Below, in pieces: positions 32,391 to 44,266 of a stretch of 64,000 nt of DNA (positions within the stretch are counted from its first letter, which is position 1; each line of letters starts with the position of its first letter). The translations under genes were made by a program, and so were the position numbers. This DNA comes from Isoetes taiwanensis (taxonomy: Eukaryota; Streptophyta; Lycopodiopsida; Isoetales; Isoetaceae). Location of the stretch: positions 12,724,716-12,788,715 of the forward strand of contig JAJEKV010000027.1 of assembly GCA_021234155.1 (NCBI GenBank), read 5' to 3'. The notes beneath the pieces were generated by a model. It ran no database searches, was not told the origin of the DNA, and was given only the letters and a program-made list of their open reading frames with translations.

Positions 32391-33194
32391 TTTTCACACA
32401 GACATTGTAGGCTTGAATTTTTCAAGCCCACCTACATAGCTTAGCCTTTGACTGTTATTTTGCAAATAGAAGAGACATGGGGTTCTGCGTCATGTAAACT
32501 TGAGTATGAGTATTTTGCAGCAAGTGGCCTTGTCTATCTATCAAGAACATCAATGCAGCTGCACTCTTGTCAAGCCTGGGAGTTCAGTGTCAGACCACAT
32601 TTTGCTTGCAAAGGAAATAATATTGTCATGTTGAAGCAATGCCAAACCTATGGCCTTCTTTGTAACATTGATATAAGCTTTGAACAAAATCTGGAGGTTT
32701 TAGCAAAATAGAATGGAAATAGCATCTATAATCTTGTCAAAAGATAATCTTGTCAAAATATCCTATAGATATTTTTTTTGTCATGTTATGGCAAACCATA
32801 ACCATATGGGGGCCAATTGGTTTGGATAACCATATATAGGCGAGAGCAAGGTTGGAGTTTATATTGTGTGCAGCATTTATCACTGCTCAGTTCAATTTTA
32901 ATTCCACCTTGAATAATGAGCTAGGATTATGCAAATTGAGGCATCAATCATCAATTGCATCAATTCACTTTACCATTGCTCTATGTGATGTGACTCTAGA
33001 TTTGCTAATTCCTCGGTTGCACCAAAGCAAAAAGCAAAGAGGATAAAAATATCCCCAACAATACTATATCATGCTTTTGCTTGACCCTGTGTTTTGCACT
33101 TACATTAAGTTTGCCCAATTCATTTGGTATTTGGGGAGGGTATTCTCGCAATGGTGGGAACTATGATTCTGGTATTGTATTGTATAGAAAACCG
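32391..33194. other. No gene recognised
   Basis: AT-rich flank of the old gypsy element, possibly more of its degraded pol or of neighbouring DNA. No ORF with a known domain. Confidence 0.4.
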
Positions 33195-34357
33195 TATAGA
33201 ATAGAATAGAATAGAATATACATTAACGTCCCTCAGGCCGTGAGGCCCCCGGACTTGTGTAGCATCCTGCGAGCTCCCATAGGGTGCTGCCAGCAAACAG
33301 ACGCATAGGTTTTATGTAGCCATCTAGCGGGCTTCACTTGTTCTTTACATATTACCCGCATCGTGCTTATAGCTGGCTTCTTGGCCATACACAAATGTAT
33401 CGTTATAAACAGTTTTGAACTGTACTTTGTGGGCTTCTCTGATCCGCCTCATCCGTGCTTTTCAGATTAATAGCCCTCTCTCTTTGTGCACCCCCCGGTG
33501 TCTTATTATCATTTCTTTTATAGCTTTAAGCTATATGCGTGAGCATCTCTTCTTTGTCCATCGGTCTTTGGGAGTGGGAGATCCCACCGACCTTGTTAAA
33601 TTTGGACCTTATGTCGTTGTAGGCCGGGCACTCCTTTACCATGTGCTCTTAGCCTTCTATTTTTCCCCGAGTCACATACAGCATATTAAGCTCTGCTCTA
33701 TCTATTTTCCTCCATCTATCTTTCTCAATTCGAGGTCGTGGCTTCCCATCCCGAATCCGCCCGTGTTCCCCTGTTGCTTCTATTCAACATGGTGCTTTTT
33801 GTATGTGATATGCACTATCTCGTTTCCCCTGGATTGAAGGTTTCCAATAGCCACCGTGCTTTGGGCCCCGTGTGCCCGTGCCATCCGGGCTCTCAACGCT
33901 CTGCTGTCCATTCTTCGTCCCATCCGATGCCTTGTATAATCGACTTAGTTGCATCCCCATATTTGCTTTGTCCATTTCGCCAATTCGTTAAACCATCCTT
34001 TGCCCGTTGTTATATCTTTGTTTTGCTTTGATTCATCTATCGCTAGTGACGACGGTTTGTCCTCTTTCCCCGTGTCATTTGTCCTTTATTAGGTACCTAA
34101 GCTGTTCTTTCCAGACCCCTCACTTCCATTGGCTTTTCCCCTGTCTCATATAAGATTGTGGCCAATGATGTACCTGTCTTCACCTGGAATTCCTGACCGT
34201 GCCATTGCCTCAGTATTCCTTCTTGTTTCTCCCATTTCTTTTCTGACAGTCCTGGCCCCCACGTCTCACATCCGTACAACTGTGTTGACGCTACTATCGT
34301 GCTGAATAGGTATGCTTTGATTTCCCAATTGGCCATATTTGAGGAGCTTAATGTCAT
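33195..34357 (-). mobile_element. Degraded LINE 3' end
   Basis: Minus strand: the ORF piece 34357-34097 includes STQLYGCETWGPGLSEKKWE, the C-terminal LINE motif also seen at 59943-60010 (VLYGCEVWGPGLS). The 3' end carries GGCCTGAGGGACGTTAA followed by a TATTC repeat (33200-33230). The middle is too decayed to read. Confidence 0.65.
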
Positions 34358-34443
34358 TTAAAGGTCATGTTGCTTTTCTGGGTTTTTAGATAAGTTATCT
34401 TTGAAAAGGTTGAGAAGGAAAAAAAAAAAGTCGAGGCGTTTTT

Positions 34444-34740
34444 TTAGGGCGTGGATAAGAAGGGATGCTCCCTTCTTTTTGGCAAGGGTAGCGGAGCACC
34501 AGATGGAGCGGCATACCAAGCCCAGCAGACGTTAGAGCCTCGATCAGAGCCTTCGGCAACATTTTTCCAAAGCTCGAAATTGTCCGAGCGATAACAGGTC
34601 CGGTAAACACCTGTGATCTCACAGCCAGGCTCCAAAACACCCATTCCGGCCGAAAAAAGCCTTTTAAAATTCATGCATTCTTCCGACTGCCCATCTAGCC
34701 CGACTACATTCTCTGATAGGGCGGCCGTCCTTGTACAAGA
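34444..34740 (-). pseudogene. SRO/RCD1-like PARP-domain fragment
   Basis: Minus strand: RARWAVGRMHEF, then one frame over FKRLFSAGMGVLEPGCEITG, VYRTCYRSDNFELWKN, GSNVCWAWYAAPSGAP. This follows the plant SRO (similar to RCD-one) PARP-like segment FLSGMG, I..I.R, ..N...AWY. Only one exon-sized piece, with a frameshift, and no flanking exons. It is a fragment rather than a gene. Confidence 0.45.
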
Positions 34741-35454
34741 GGCAGCAAGGGGTTCCTACCATGGCTCGAACTGTAGCCCACGATTTCCCTGCATTGAATT
34801 CAGAGGAGTTGTGGCAGATACTTGATGGCTTTAATGTGGGAGAATGTGTTGAAGGGACTATAATGATGAAAATGGGCACGGGTGAGGCCGTTCGGGCCTG
34901 GAGGTTCGAATCCTCCAGCCCAGGGTTGGTTGCTTTCTTTTTTTTATGCAGGTCGGGCTGCTTAGAAGCCACTGAGGCCAATTTGCACTGATGCAAATTT
35001 TCCCTGAAGCAGCGACCATGGAGCCCTGAAGCTGATTTGCCTTGAAGGAGCGGCGATGGATGACAGGCCTGGCCGATGCGGTCAAGCGCAGCTATTAGCT
35101 CTTGCTGTTAGTCTGAGTATTCATTCCGGCAGTCCATAGCCGGCTTCAATGGCTTTTACATTCTTTTTATTTTTTGTGGCACCATTCATCTGTTTTGCAC
35201 CATTGAAACTTTCGTGGGGGTATCTGTGCAAAAAATTAAGGGCCCTTGATCTGAGAATATTCCCCAGATCAATGGTCCAGAAAACAAGATATAAACATCC
35301 CATTAAGTAACAAATATTCGTAATAACCGCCTGGGGCGAATTACTGTAATATTCTGTAACTTTTATAACCCATAAAATTTCTTTTTTTTTTAAGCAGCGC
35401 CGTTATTTACCGCCGCCTCGTGCTCTGCTTCTTGCCTTGCAGGGACCGCACCTT

Positions 35455-35745
35455 GTGGAACAGAGAAGCACCTTGTGGTCCATTGAAAAAGCGGAAGGAA
35501 GGAAGCGGAAGGAAGAAAGGTATTAGTTGAAACGGAAGGAAGAAAGCGGAAGGAAGCAGAAGGAAGAAAGATAGTTGAAGCGGAAGGAAGAAATCCTAAG
35601 CCATGCCATGCCGGAAGTCTGAAGAAATTCTAAGCCATGCCGAAAGGAAGAAATCCTAAGCCATGCTGGAAGTCTGAAGAAAGGCTGAAGCGTTTTCTTA
35701 AGCAACATTTTCTTAAGTTTGAGAAGTCTGAAGCGTTTTCTTAAG
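35455..35745. repeat. Purine-rich degenerate repeats, probable 5' leader of the next gene
   Basis: Many GGAAGGAAG units, then three AATCCTAAGCCATGC and two GAAGCGTTTTCTTAAGCA copies. They lie 550-850 bp before the start codon at 36299 and may be in its promoter or 5' UTR. Confidence 0.6.
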
Positions 35746-36298
35746 CAGGGCTCTCTGTTTTTAAGCAGCTACTGTTTGGGGCTCTCTGTTCTTAAAGAAA
35801 ATTTGTTTGTTTTTCTCGATTTTGCTCTGTTTCTTGTCGATCTTGCCTGTTTCTTCACACTACAAGCACACTCTGCAAGCACTGTCGATCTTGCCCGTTT
35901 AAGGCATCACATTGCAAGCACAGCGACACTCCATGCCGTAGAAGATGCCATAGCCGAGCTAGATGCCACGTGTACGTAAGTAATTCGCCCAGGCATTTAT
36001 TACGTTTGTTAATTTCCGGCGGTCGGGATTCCGCCGGAAATTATCTAATACATAAGATTTAGTGTTTACGGTTTCGCTTCCAAATCTGCTGAGAAATGAG
36101 AAATTATAAGTTTCTTTCTCGTTCGCGCGCAACATGCATGATAGCTCCATTTCTCTTTTGATCGGCAGGATGGTCAATCCAAACAAGTAGTAGTGGGTTT
36201 TTGTCTGTCGTATTCGAGCCCATTTGCTTTCGCTCTGATCATAAAACCAACAAGCTTGCTGAAAATTTGTGGGTTTGCTGTGTGCTTGGGCAGTTCGA

Positions 36299-39200
36299 AT
36301 GGATTCATCCAGTTTGGAGGTGCAGTTGGAACCAAAAGGTCCCTGGCTAGATTTTGCAGACGACACTTGTGATATGACAGTAAAAATAAGTGCTCAAAAA
36401 TTTGATTGCCACAAATGCCTTATGCTACGCAGATGCAGGTTCTTCAGGAGCCGTTACGGATCTGTGCAAAAACCAAGACACATGTATATAGACATGGATG
36501 GTTTTCCAGGAGGTGTGAAGATTTTTTGCACCATAAGAAACTTTTGTTATGGAGTCAAAATAAACCTGGTTGCAGATACGAATCTTTTCTATCTTAGCCA
36601 TGCAGCCATAATTTTGGGCATGAGCAAATCTGATATGTCTGAGCCGGACAATCTTCAAGAGTTCTGTGACAAGTTTTGGCAAGAGCACATGCTAAATTCA
36701 TGGAGGTCGGTCTTTCAGACTATGAACCTGCTTCAGGAAGCAAGTAAGCATCTACCCAAGTGTCAGATCGATGTCTACATGCAAAAATGCATGGAGGCAC
36801 TATGCAGCCTGATAAAGGACATACAAGGAAGGGATTTAGATGATTTCATGCAGAAGTTGCTTTTATTACCTGAATGTCAGCTGGGTGTAATAGCTTCAGG
36901 CTTAAAATCAGAGTGGTCGAAGTGCCAACGAACACAAATTATTACTTCTCTTGTTTTAGCAGCTACGGCAGCACCATTGCGGGCTCGTGTTTTTGATCTT
37001 GTTGCCAAGAGCTTATTGTTAGGAAATTTTCACTGTATTAATGCTCCAGAACAGGAAAAGGAGGTTGGAGCTGGTCAACTCACAAGCTCAGAAGAACAGG
37101 TTTATTTGTCAATCCCTAACCATACTCCTACAAGAGTCTGCATGCTTATCTTGATTGATAGCCTTCCTCTCAAGGATGAGCCTGTGGCGAAATTGAGGAG
37201 AAATATCTTTAAAGGACTTTTTCCATATCATTTTTTTACCTTAAATCCTCGGTTAGTTCTCAAGTTGATCACTAACTTTGTTGAAGATGAATATAAGCTC
37301 TTACGTTTTGATCACACTGGTTCAGATCTTCTGTTCCAGTACCTTGAGTCTCTCAAGCTTAGGAATCCTATTCCATTCAGTTTATTTCTGGAATTTGCCA
37401 AAGCTTTGTCTGTTGCACTTAGGAATTCACATGACCGGCTCTATGATGAGATTAAACTGTACTATGAAGAGGTTAGCTTATCAAAGGTTGAGAAACAAAA
37501 ACTTGAGCATTTTGTTAACTGCGCTAAACTTTCTGGAGACAGACTAAAAGAGGTGATTGCGTCAGATTTCTCATGTGCTCTCGGAGATGTGGTATTGGCT
37601 CTTGGAGACGTGGTATTGGCTTTGAGAAAAGAAAATGAGGAACTGAAAGAAAAATTGGAAAAGAAAAGGCCTAGGGACTACTCTGATTCCTCTTTGCTTG
37701 AGGACCAGACACCTTCTAAAATACCCAGAACTTTAGAAGACGATGAAGTGGAGAATGATCTGTCCAATAGTTGTAATGGTTCACAATTGTTAGGATCTGA
37801 TGACGAGTCTGATCTGCAAGTATGTATATCTCATCACTACACGAGCTTTTTTCTCTCTCTCTCTCTTTTTCCTGAGCAGCTTTATGTATTTTGCAGCTTG
37901 TATATACAGATGAAGAGGAGGCTGAGGATGAGGATGAGGAGTGTTTAGACATGGTGCCTCCATCAGATCTGTCTCAAGCTTTTTATATCTCTGTCATGAC
38001 CACTGACTACATGTGCCTATCGTTTTCCGTGAATGTATTGGATACTGTTGCTCTGCTCAGGAGGAAAATTTTAGAAGAAATGGAAATGAACTCTCTAAGC
38101 ATCCCTATAGTTTGGTATCTCATGTATAAGGGCAAGAAAGTGGTAGAAAATGAAACCTTACATGCCAATGCTATTGAGATGTATGGCGAGATACAAATGC
38201 AAGGTTGCTCTGCTAAGGTACAATCATATGACTCAGTAAGAAAAATTCGAATTCGTCAGAATTCTCCAGGGTGTGCTGGATTGACTATGGTACCTGAAGG
38301 TGATTGGTTTTGCCTGCAATGTAGACTATCTACTTCGAGCAGAAGATTTTCTAGATGTTTACCAACCAGGTTGGGCAGAGCTGCACTGGACGACCGTTTG
38401 CGGGGACAATGCAGGCAGGTTGTGAAGGCAGAAGAAGCCAACCTCGGTGGCTGTGTGCTTTGCAGGTATTTTATGAATGCATTTTTACATTTACAGTATA
38501 GGCAATCTCTTCTTGTTGATGGAGCAAATGTTTGAAGATGTTTTTAGGAGGACAGTGTCTTAATAGATATACAGTTGCCTGGCTGGTTCTTGTTGAATGC
38601 ATAACATTATATGTCACCCACTGTACTTTTTTGTGGTTAACGAGCGTGCATGTCCTAGCTTGTGTCATAATATAGACGCGCCTTTTCCATTTGTGGCATT
38701 GAAGTAGGTTCTAATATCATATTTTGGTATGATACCTTTATGTTCCCGCAGATCTGGAGATTTTACCAGGTCTGGATTTGGAGCTTGGACCATCATGCTC
38801 TGTGATCAGGTGTTCTATTTAAATTCGAGCTCATGTGATGCAAATGCGTTGATCAACCAGCTTACCTGGGAAATTTTTTCAGTGTGAAAGGGAGTTCCAC
38901 GTGGGTTGTCTAAAGGAACATGGCTTAGCTGATTTGGAGGTGGGGAAAGGATGCCCTTTTGTGTATTTGGAACACTATTAATGTGCTTTTTGATAATAAC
39001 CAATTTCCTTTAATTTTATTTGTGAAGACAATTTTTGCATATGAATCTTAGCACCTTTACATTGGCTATTCTAACAGCTAAAATTTTTAACTCGTGTTTA
39101 AATTATCAATTTCCAGAAGCTTCCAGAGGAGGAATGGTTTTGTGGCAAACAATGCAGTCATATACGCAATGTTTTGAAGCTTCTAGTACTAGGTGGGGAA

Positions 39201-40215
39201 CAACCCCTTCCTGGGAGTATTGCTGCAGAAGTTCTGGAGAGAGCACAGCTCAGAAACCCTGATGGCCATGATCCAAACGATCTCAATTTTTCATGGCAGA
39301 TTCTGCATGGGAAACAAGCTGACGATGATTGTTCTATGATGCTTTCACAAGTTTTGAGGATCTTTTCTGTAGGTTAATTCTTCAACAAGCTTACTGAACC
39401 AGCCAAGATACTCATACATTCGAAATTTACTGTGGCAGGAACGTTTTGGCCCTATTGTTGACGGTCTATCGGGCCAAGATTTAATCCCGCTGATGGTTCA
39501 AAGGTGACATTTTTTTAATTGCCAGGATTGAAACCATTCTATTGGATTGGGTCAGGACTGTCTTTTTAAATCATGTTGTATGGAAAATGCAGTCGGAGTA
39601 TAAGAGACCAGGAGTTTGGTGGAATGTATTGTATTGTGCTGAAACGCAAGTAAGAAAATGCTTATTTTGTCTAGAACATTTGAATGAAAAGATCGATGCT
39701 AACTGCTATGTCATGCTTATGCATCCCAGTAATATCGTAGTATCAGCGGCAGTGTTGCGTATCTTTGGGCAGCAGTTGTCAGAAATGCCACTCGTAGCAA
39801 CTAGCAAAGATTGTGAAGGCTTGGTATATTTTCTCCTGGTGGTTACCAAGTTTTTCTGGTTTCCTTTTGTCTTCATTATTGAAGTTCTTTTACATGCAGG
39901 GATATTGTCAAGCATTGCTGCAGTGCATCGATAGAGTTCTAGGAATGCTCCATGTGCAAAAGATTGCCCTACCTGCTGCTGACGGTGCAGAAGCTATATG
40001 GGTGAATAAATTTGGTTACACAAAAATGCCATCAGAGGAGGTTGGTATCTTTTTACTTTTCATGCAAATGGTTATGGAGTACTAATGCAATTCATTTTCG
40101 TTGTAATATTCAGCTTTCAAGGCTCAGGAAGGAGTTGCAACTGATGATATTCTTAGACTCTTCTGTTTTGGAAAAGGACATTGTGCCTTTGCCAGGCTTT
40201 TTGGAGAACAAGTGA
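36299..40215 (+). CDS. BTB/NPH3-like - ubiquitin-like - PHD - GNAT chimera (IDM1-like acetyltransferase C-half)
   Basis: Ten exons join in frame to 971 aa: 36299-37819, 37897-38465, 38752-38809, 38883-38939, 39117-39368, 39439-39503, 39593-39649, 39730-39823, 39900-40040, 40114-40215; all introns are GT..AG. Exon 1 (507 aa) has a BTB-like start (CDMTVKISAQKFDCHKCLML) and an NPH3-like body (FPGGVKIFCTIRNFCYGVKI, WQEHMLNSWRSVFQTMNLLQ), ending in a coiled coil and an acidic nuclear-type tail. Exon 2 has a ubiquitin-like fold (FYISVMTTDYMCLSFSVN, MYKGKKVVENETLH), then a half PHD finger (GCAGLTMVPEGDWFCLQC). Exons 2-5 complete a second PHD (CVLCRSGDF, LCDQCEREFHVGCLKEHGL, EEEWFCGKQC). Exons 7-9 form a GNAT acetyltransferase (EFGGMYCIVLKRNNIVVSAA, VLRIFGQQLSEMPLVATS, ALPAADGAEAIW, KFGYTKM). 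IDM1-type proteins acetylate H3 in the nucleus and oppose DNA methylation; NPH3-type BTB proteins are CUL3 adaptors. The start is the first in-frame ATG. Confidence 0.85.
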
Positions 40216-41565
40216 GATATTGTCAAAATTGTATAGCAGAATGAGAGGATAAAAATTGGTTTGAAATAAAAGCCACGGAAAGACATCAACGCGACAGGAA
40301 CTCTTTGAGTCATCAGATAAGGTACGTCAGTGAAGGCAGTGAATCTGGTCTTGAAATTCCACACTTGAAGCAGGTACTTATATTTTATGGATGTTCATAT
40401 GATTTCTTCAGACAGATAAGGAATATCTGAACTAGCTTTTTGATGTCTGTTTTCGTGAAGAGTGATGAATTCCATTGTGGCTGTCAAGCATGAAACAGTT
40501 TGTGATGCCAACACTGAATGGCATTCAAAAACCGTCCAGTATCTGCGGGCATGGATGTTGAAATGGGCAGTTTGATTATATTTGCAAGGCCCTTTTTTGT
40601 GCCTTGGAACGTTTTTGCCATGTCTTATCAATCAGGATTTTAAATATTCTATCAATCAATTTGTACACATCTTACACCTCTCATTACATAACATAAGTCA
40701 AAAGTAATACTCTTTTTGGAGTAACAGAACAGGGACAAACCTGCATGCCACATTAAGCAGTTCCATCTCTAAGCATTTCCTTATCAATCATGTTGTCATT
40801 TTGTGTGTAAAGAAGTGTAAAAGGATGTTGCTCTTGATTAGACCAAAACAACTGCTAACACTAACTGGCCTTGTTTTTTAATTTTATCCCGTTGCCTAAA
40901 GAGACATTGCAAACTTTATTGCCCTGCCAACGTTTCAAAACTTTGGCACAAAATGATCTGGTAAAATGATCTGGTAGGAGTGTACCGAAAGAAACATTGC
41001 AGGCCCAACCACTGTTTCAAACCTTTGGTAAACTTGCACATTATGGTTTTTCTTGTGTATTATGGTTTTTCGACCGTTTGATGACGGCATATTGCACAGA
41101 ATATGCCGCCTACAGAAATCCAAGCCGCAGGTGCAGAGTCCACCAGGGGTCAAATTGACCCCATAAAATAGGGGCACAAAAATGCCCCTAAACCATTGTG
41201 CACAAACGTGACCATCCCTTAGTTCAATCAGACAGAAAATTACAAACAGAAATTACAAACAGCTATTAGAAGGGAGGGCAACGGAACTGATTCCCGCCAG
41301 CAGATTCGGCAGCATCAAAGTAGCTCCTGGCTGCTGCCTCATCAAATTCGGCACCTGCTGCTACTTATCCCGGGGCCTGCTATAACAAGAAACGTGACCA
41401 TGAAGCATCAAAAACCTTGTAACAGAAACACTTGTTACAGAAACCGCCATTCATTCATCAGAAACAAGAGCACTTGTGACAACACACAACCGCTTTTTGT
41501 GAGCACAAAACCGCCATTAATTATTCATCATAACAAGAGCATTCCTGATATGCTTATCAGAAGAC
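40216..41565. other. Intergenic, no gene seen
   Basis: AT-rich 3' flank of the chimeric gene. From 41390 to 41600 diverged direct repeats around CAAGAGCA and GAAGCATCAAA occur. No domain-bearing ORF. Confidence 0.4.
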
Positions 41566-42072
41566 GTGAGTATGAAGCATCAAATGCTTATAACAGAAAG
41601 ACTTGTTAAAGCACCAAACTGCCCTTTTTCCAGCAATCATCAATTTAGCTCTGTGAAAACAGAGCCAGCAGGAATCTTGGCTCCACCGAAGCCTGTGAAG
41701 ATTGAAGAGAAAGAGCAACACCGGCAACACAAAAGGAGACACAAGAATTTAACAAATGTAAACTGCCCCCAAGTTCTGCCCGAAATTTCTCAGCCTGTAC
41801 AATTCTCCCAGGCCGCAAACATCTCCATTCCAGAGATCCGGTGCCCACAGGAAGACCTGCTGAAGAAATCCGGCGCACAACCAAAAGCCGATGGCGGATT
41901 CGCAAGACCTCCGGGACGACACCTGCAGGAGCCGGATTTAGAAAGAGGTATGGGTGTGTGCCAGGTGCCTAATCCATCACGCGCTTCTACCTGCGGCTTC
42001 ACCTCTAACAAAAAAAACCCTATACTGTTTCTTCCCAAAACCGCCCTGCCAGCGTCATCTTTCTACGTATAA
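41566..42072 (+). other. Possible single-exon ORF of 168 aa, unknown
   Basis: Open frame with a Lys/His/Arg cluster (KEQHRQHKRRHKN) and Pro-rich segments. I recognise no family. It has no obvious splice partners and may be chance or a degraded exon. Confidence 0.25.
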
Positions 42073-43162
42073 CAATACGAATACCCCAAAAAACATCTCA
42101 AAATCATATGTTATAAATATACGGAAGTTGATCGTGCACACATTATGGCCCAACCATTCTAACTTAGTCAATTTTGATTTCTGCTAGCATATGGAAAATA
42201 ATAAAGAGCATCTTGATGGTGCAGCAGACTCAATTCATTTGTTAGAACATTTAGAACCCCTTTATCCACTATAAGGTTCCCAAATTCTCTTTTCCTATGA
42301 TTTTGGCAGTGGTTTGGCGGGAAAAGGGGGAGAGAGGGTTATTTCTTGCTATGATTTTTGTTAGTGGTTTGGCGTGAAATGTTAGGGTTAAGGTTAAAAA
42401 GAACTATTAGGGTTAAGGTTAAAAAAAAAATTGGACGTGGCGGCTGCCTCCGAGCATGGCGGGAAGCCGAGAACTCAGGGCAGCATGCCGGAGCTGAGGA
42501 GCTCTGCGGCTAAGAAGCTTGTGGCGGCCTGTGGCTTCCGATGAGGGCGAAGGCAGAGAAAAAGAGGGCGAAGGCAGGGATGAGGGCGAAGGTCAGGGAA
42601 GAAGATCAGGGAAGAAACTTGTGCTGAGAAGCTTTCGATCAGGAAAGAAGATGAGGGTGAAGGCAGATCTGCAGGCCTGAAGTCGGATGCAGAGGGCGAC
42701 GCAGGGCGAAGGCAACCTATTCGTTGTTGCTTTCTCGTTGTTGCTTTATGAATCCAGGCTTCAAAGTTTGCAGTTTCGAAGCTGTAGAATCCAGGGCAGT
42801 TCAGAAGAAGTCTCCAACTTCTGCTGAAAATGCAGTTTTCATGTCACGTTTTTATTGAATGGCACCGGTGTAGCCTCATTTCTTGTTATATGTTCTTCAC
42901 TCTCTTATGTCTTCTGTGGAAGCCTGTTCTTCAGGCTTGTTGGATAATTCCATGACTCTTGTTCCGTCATGTTTTATGTTGTTTTGGAGTTCTGTTCGTG
43001 TTCTGCTTATGTACAGACGTTTTGGGCATGCACGCCCTTTGTGGAAGCTTCGTCTTGAAGCTTGTTTCATCACTGTTGTTCTCAGATGTGCACATCTGCC
43101 AATGCAATACATGTGACCTGTTCACTTTCGTTCCCTGTTATGTTACTGTGTATCTCTTGTAA
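42073..43162. other. Upstream region of the C2H2 gene with purine-rich repeats
   Basis: Two copies of ATTAGGGTTAAGGTTAAAAA (about 42380-42425), then about five AGGGCGAAGGCAG-like units (42540-42715). Likely promoter or 5' UTR of the zinc-finger ORF. Confidence 0.4.
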
Positions 43163-44266
43163 ATGCAATGTTATGACCTTCACTATTTATTTGTATGCAT
43201 GAAAGTATTAGGTGTATGTAGATACGTACAAACGGCATATGGGGTGCGCGGGTGTATACGTGGGGCTGATGTGGAAATTCCACAACCCTTGATTTGGCAC
43301 ATTCATGGAATAATGCTTCGATCCAATGATCGACAAAAAGCAATAAGGATAGAGCACTATGAAGTTGATCAACCAGATCTTGCAGTTGATCAGATGGATA
43401 CGGGGATGCGGCACCTTGGCGAGAAGGAAAAGGAACCGAGCACTCCAGGTTATATTAATCAGTCAGAAGAGAGGGAATCATGTGAAGGTTCAACTGAGTA
43501 TCATACAATTGATGAGGGAACTGATCAAAGCTCGGGATCATGCTCTTCGTCAGATGGGGAAAGCGAACCTGTAGCAGGGCACAAGTCTATGCCTGTAAAG
43601 AGTGTGACGATCGAACTTGCAGCAAAGCAATCTATGTTTGTAAAGGATGTGAAGATGGAACATGCAGCACATTACATGCCGAAGCCTATCAAGGGTGAGG
43701 CATATCCAATGAGGGATGATGAGGATGAGAGTGATAAGAGTTTGGAATATCACTATGACTATGATGAGAGGAAATGGCATTGCACATACTTGGGATGCAC
43801 CAAGGTAGTAAAACAGAAATTTGAACTAGAGCTACATAGGTTAAGGATCCATAGGCTTTTTGATCTAGTGCCAAATGCATGGAGAGGACGGCGATCAGTA
43901 GACTCTTGTAGGCCACAACGACTTGGTAAAGATTATACCAAAAGTTCATTAGAGAGTTCCCGCGATCCTGAGTGGAGATATGAGCATAATTTGAACAGAT
44001 GCATGAAGAATTGGGAGAATTCAGCTACTAGGTTGGTAGACTCACTCATAAGATTTGATTTGGTAAGAGAGGAGGAGAAGGGGGGTTGGATTACAAAATG
44101 GATTGAAAAGAAGAGGGAAGCATATGAAGCCTCTAAGGATGAGAAAATAGAGATGTACAAATCTCATATGAAGGATGCTTTTCACCTTGATGATGGCGAT
44201 GAAGCTGATTGGTGGTATCCTAGCAGGGTGGATCTGGATAAGGAATTCATGGCCCTGGAAGTATGA
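43163..44266 (+). CDS. C2H2 zinc-finger protein, uncharacterised
   Basis: Single frame of 367 codons with an ATG at 43163; later Met codons (43199, 43312) are equally possible starts, because the first 50 residues look less coding-like. One classical C2H2 finger, WHCTYLGCTKVV...ELHRLRIH (C-x4-C-x12-H-x4-H), sits at about residues 210-232. Before it lies an acidic/Ser-rich region, with two related segments (KSMPVKSVTIELAAK and QSMFVKDVKMEHAA) that suggest an internal repeat. After it comes a charged helical region (WRYEHNLNRCMKNWENSATR, WITKWIEKKREAYEASKDEK). A nucleic-acid-binding nuclear role is likely from the finger alone. The end at 44266 overlaps a GTATG that could be a splice donor. Confidence 0.65.
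   Translation: MQCYDLHYLFVCMKVLGVCRYVQTAYGVRGCIRGADVEIPQPLIWHIHGIMLRSNDRQKAIRIEHYEVDQPDLAVDQMDTGMRHLGEKEKEPSTPGYINQSEERESCEGSTEYHTIDEGTDQSSGSCSSSDGESEPVAGHKSMPVKSVTIELAAKQSMFVKDVKMEHAAHYMPKPIKGEAYPMRDDEDESDKSLEYHYDYDERKWHCTYLGCTKVVKQKFELELHRLRIHRLFDLVPNAWRGRRSVDSCRPQRLGKDYTKSSLESSRDPEWRYEHNLNRCMKNWENSATRLVDSLIRFDLVREEEKGGWITKWIEKKREAYEASKDEKIEMYKSHMKDAFHLDDGDEADWWYPSRVDLDKEFMALEV

Noticed and set aside
34895-34925. tRNA-like T-arm (GGAGG TTCGAAT CCTCC)
   Set aside because: No matching acceptor stem, D-arm or anticodon arm upstream; only the T-arm motif fits.
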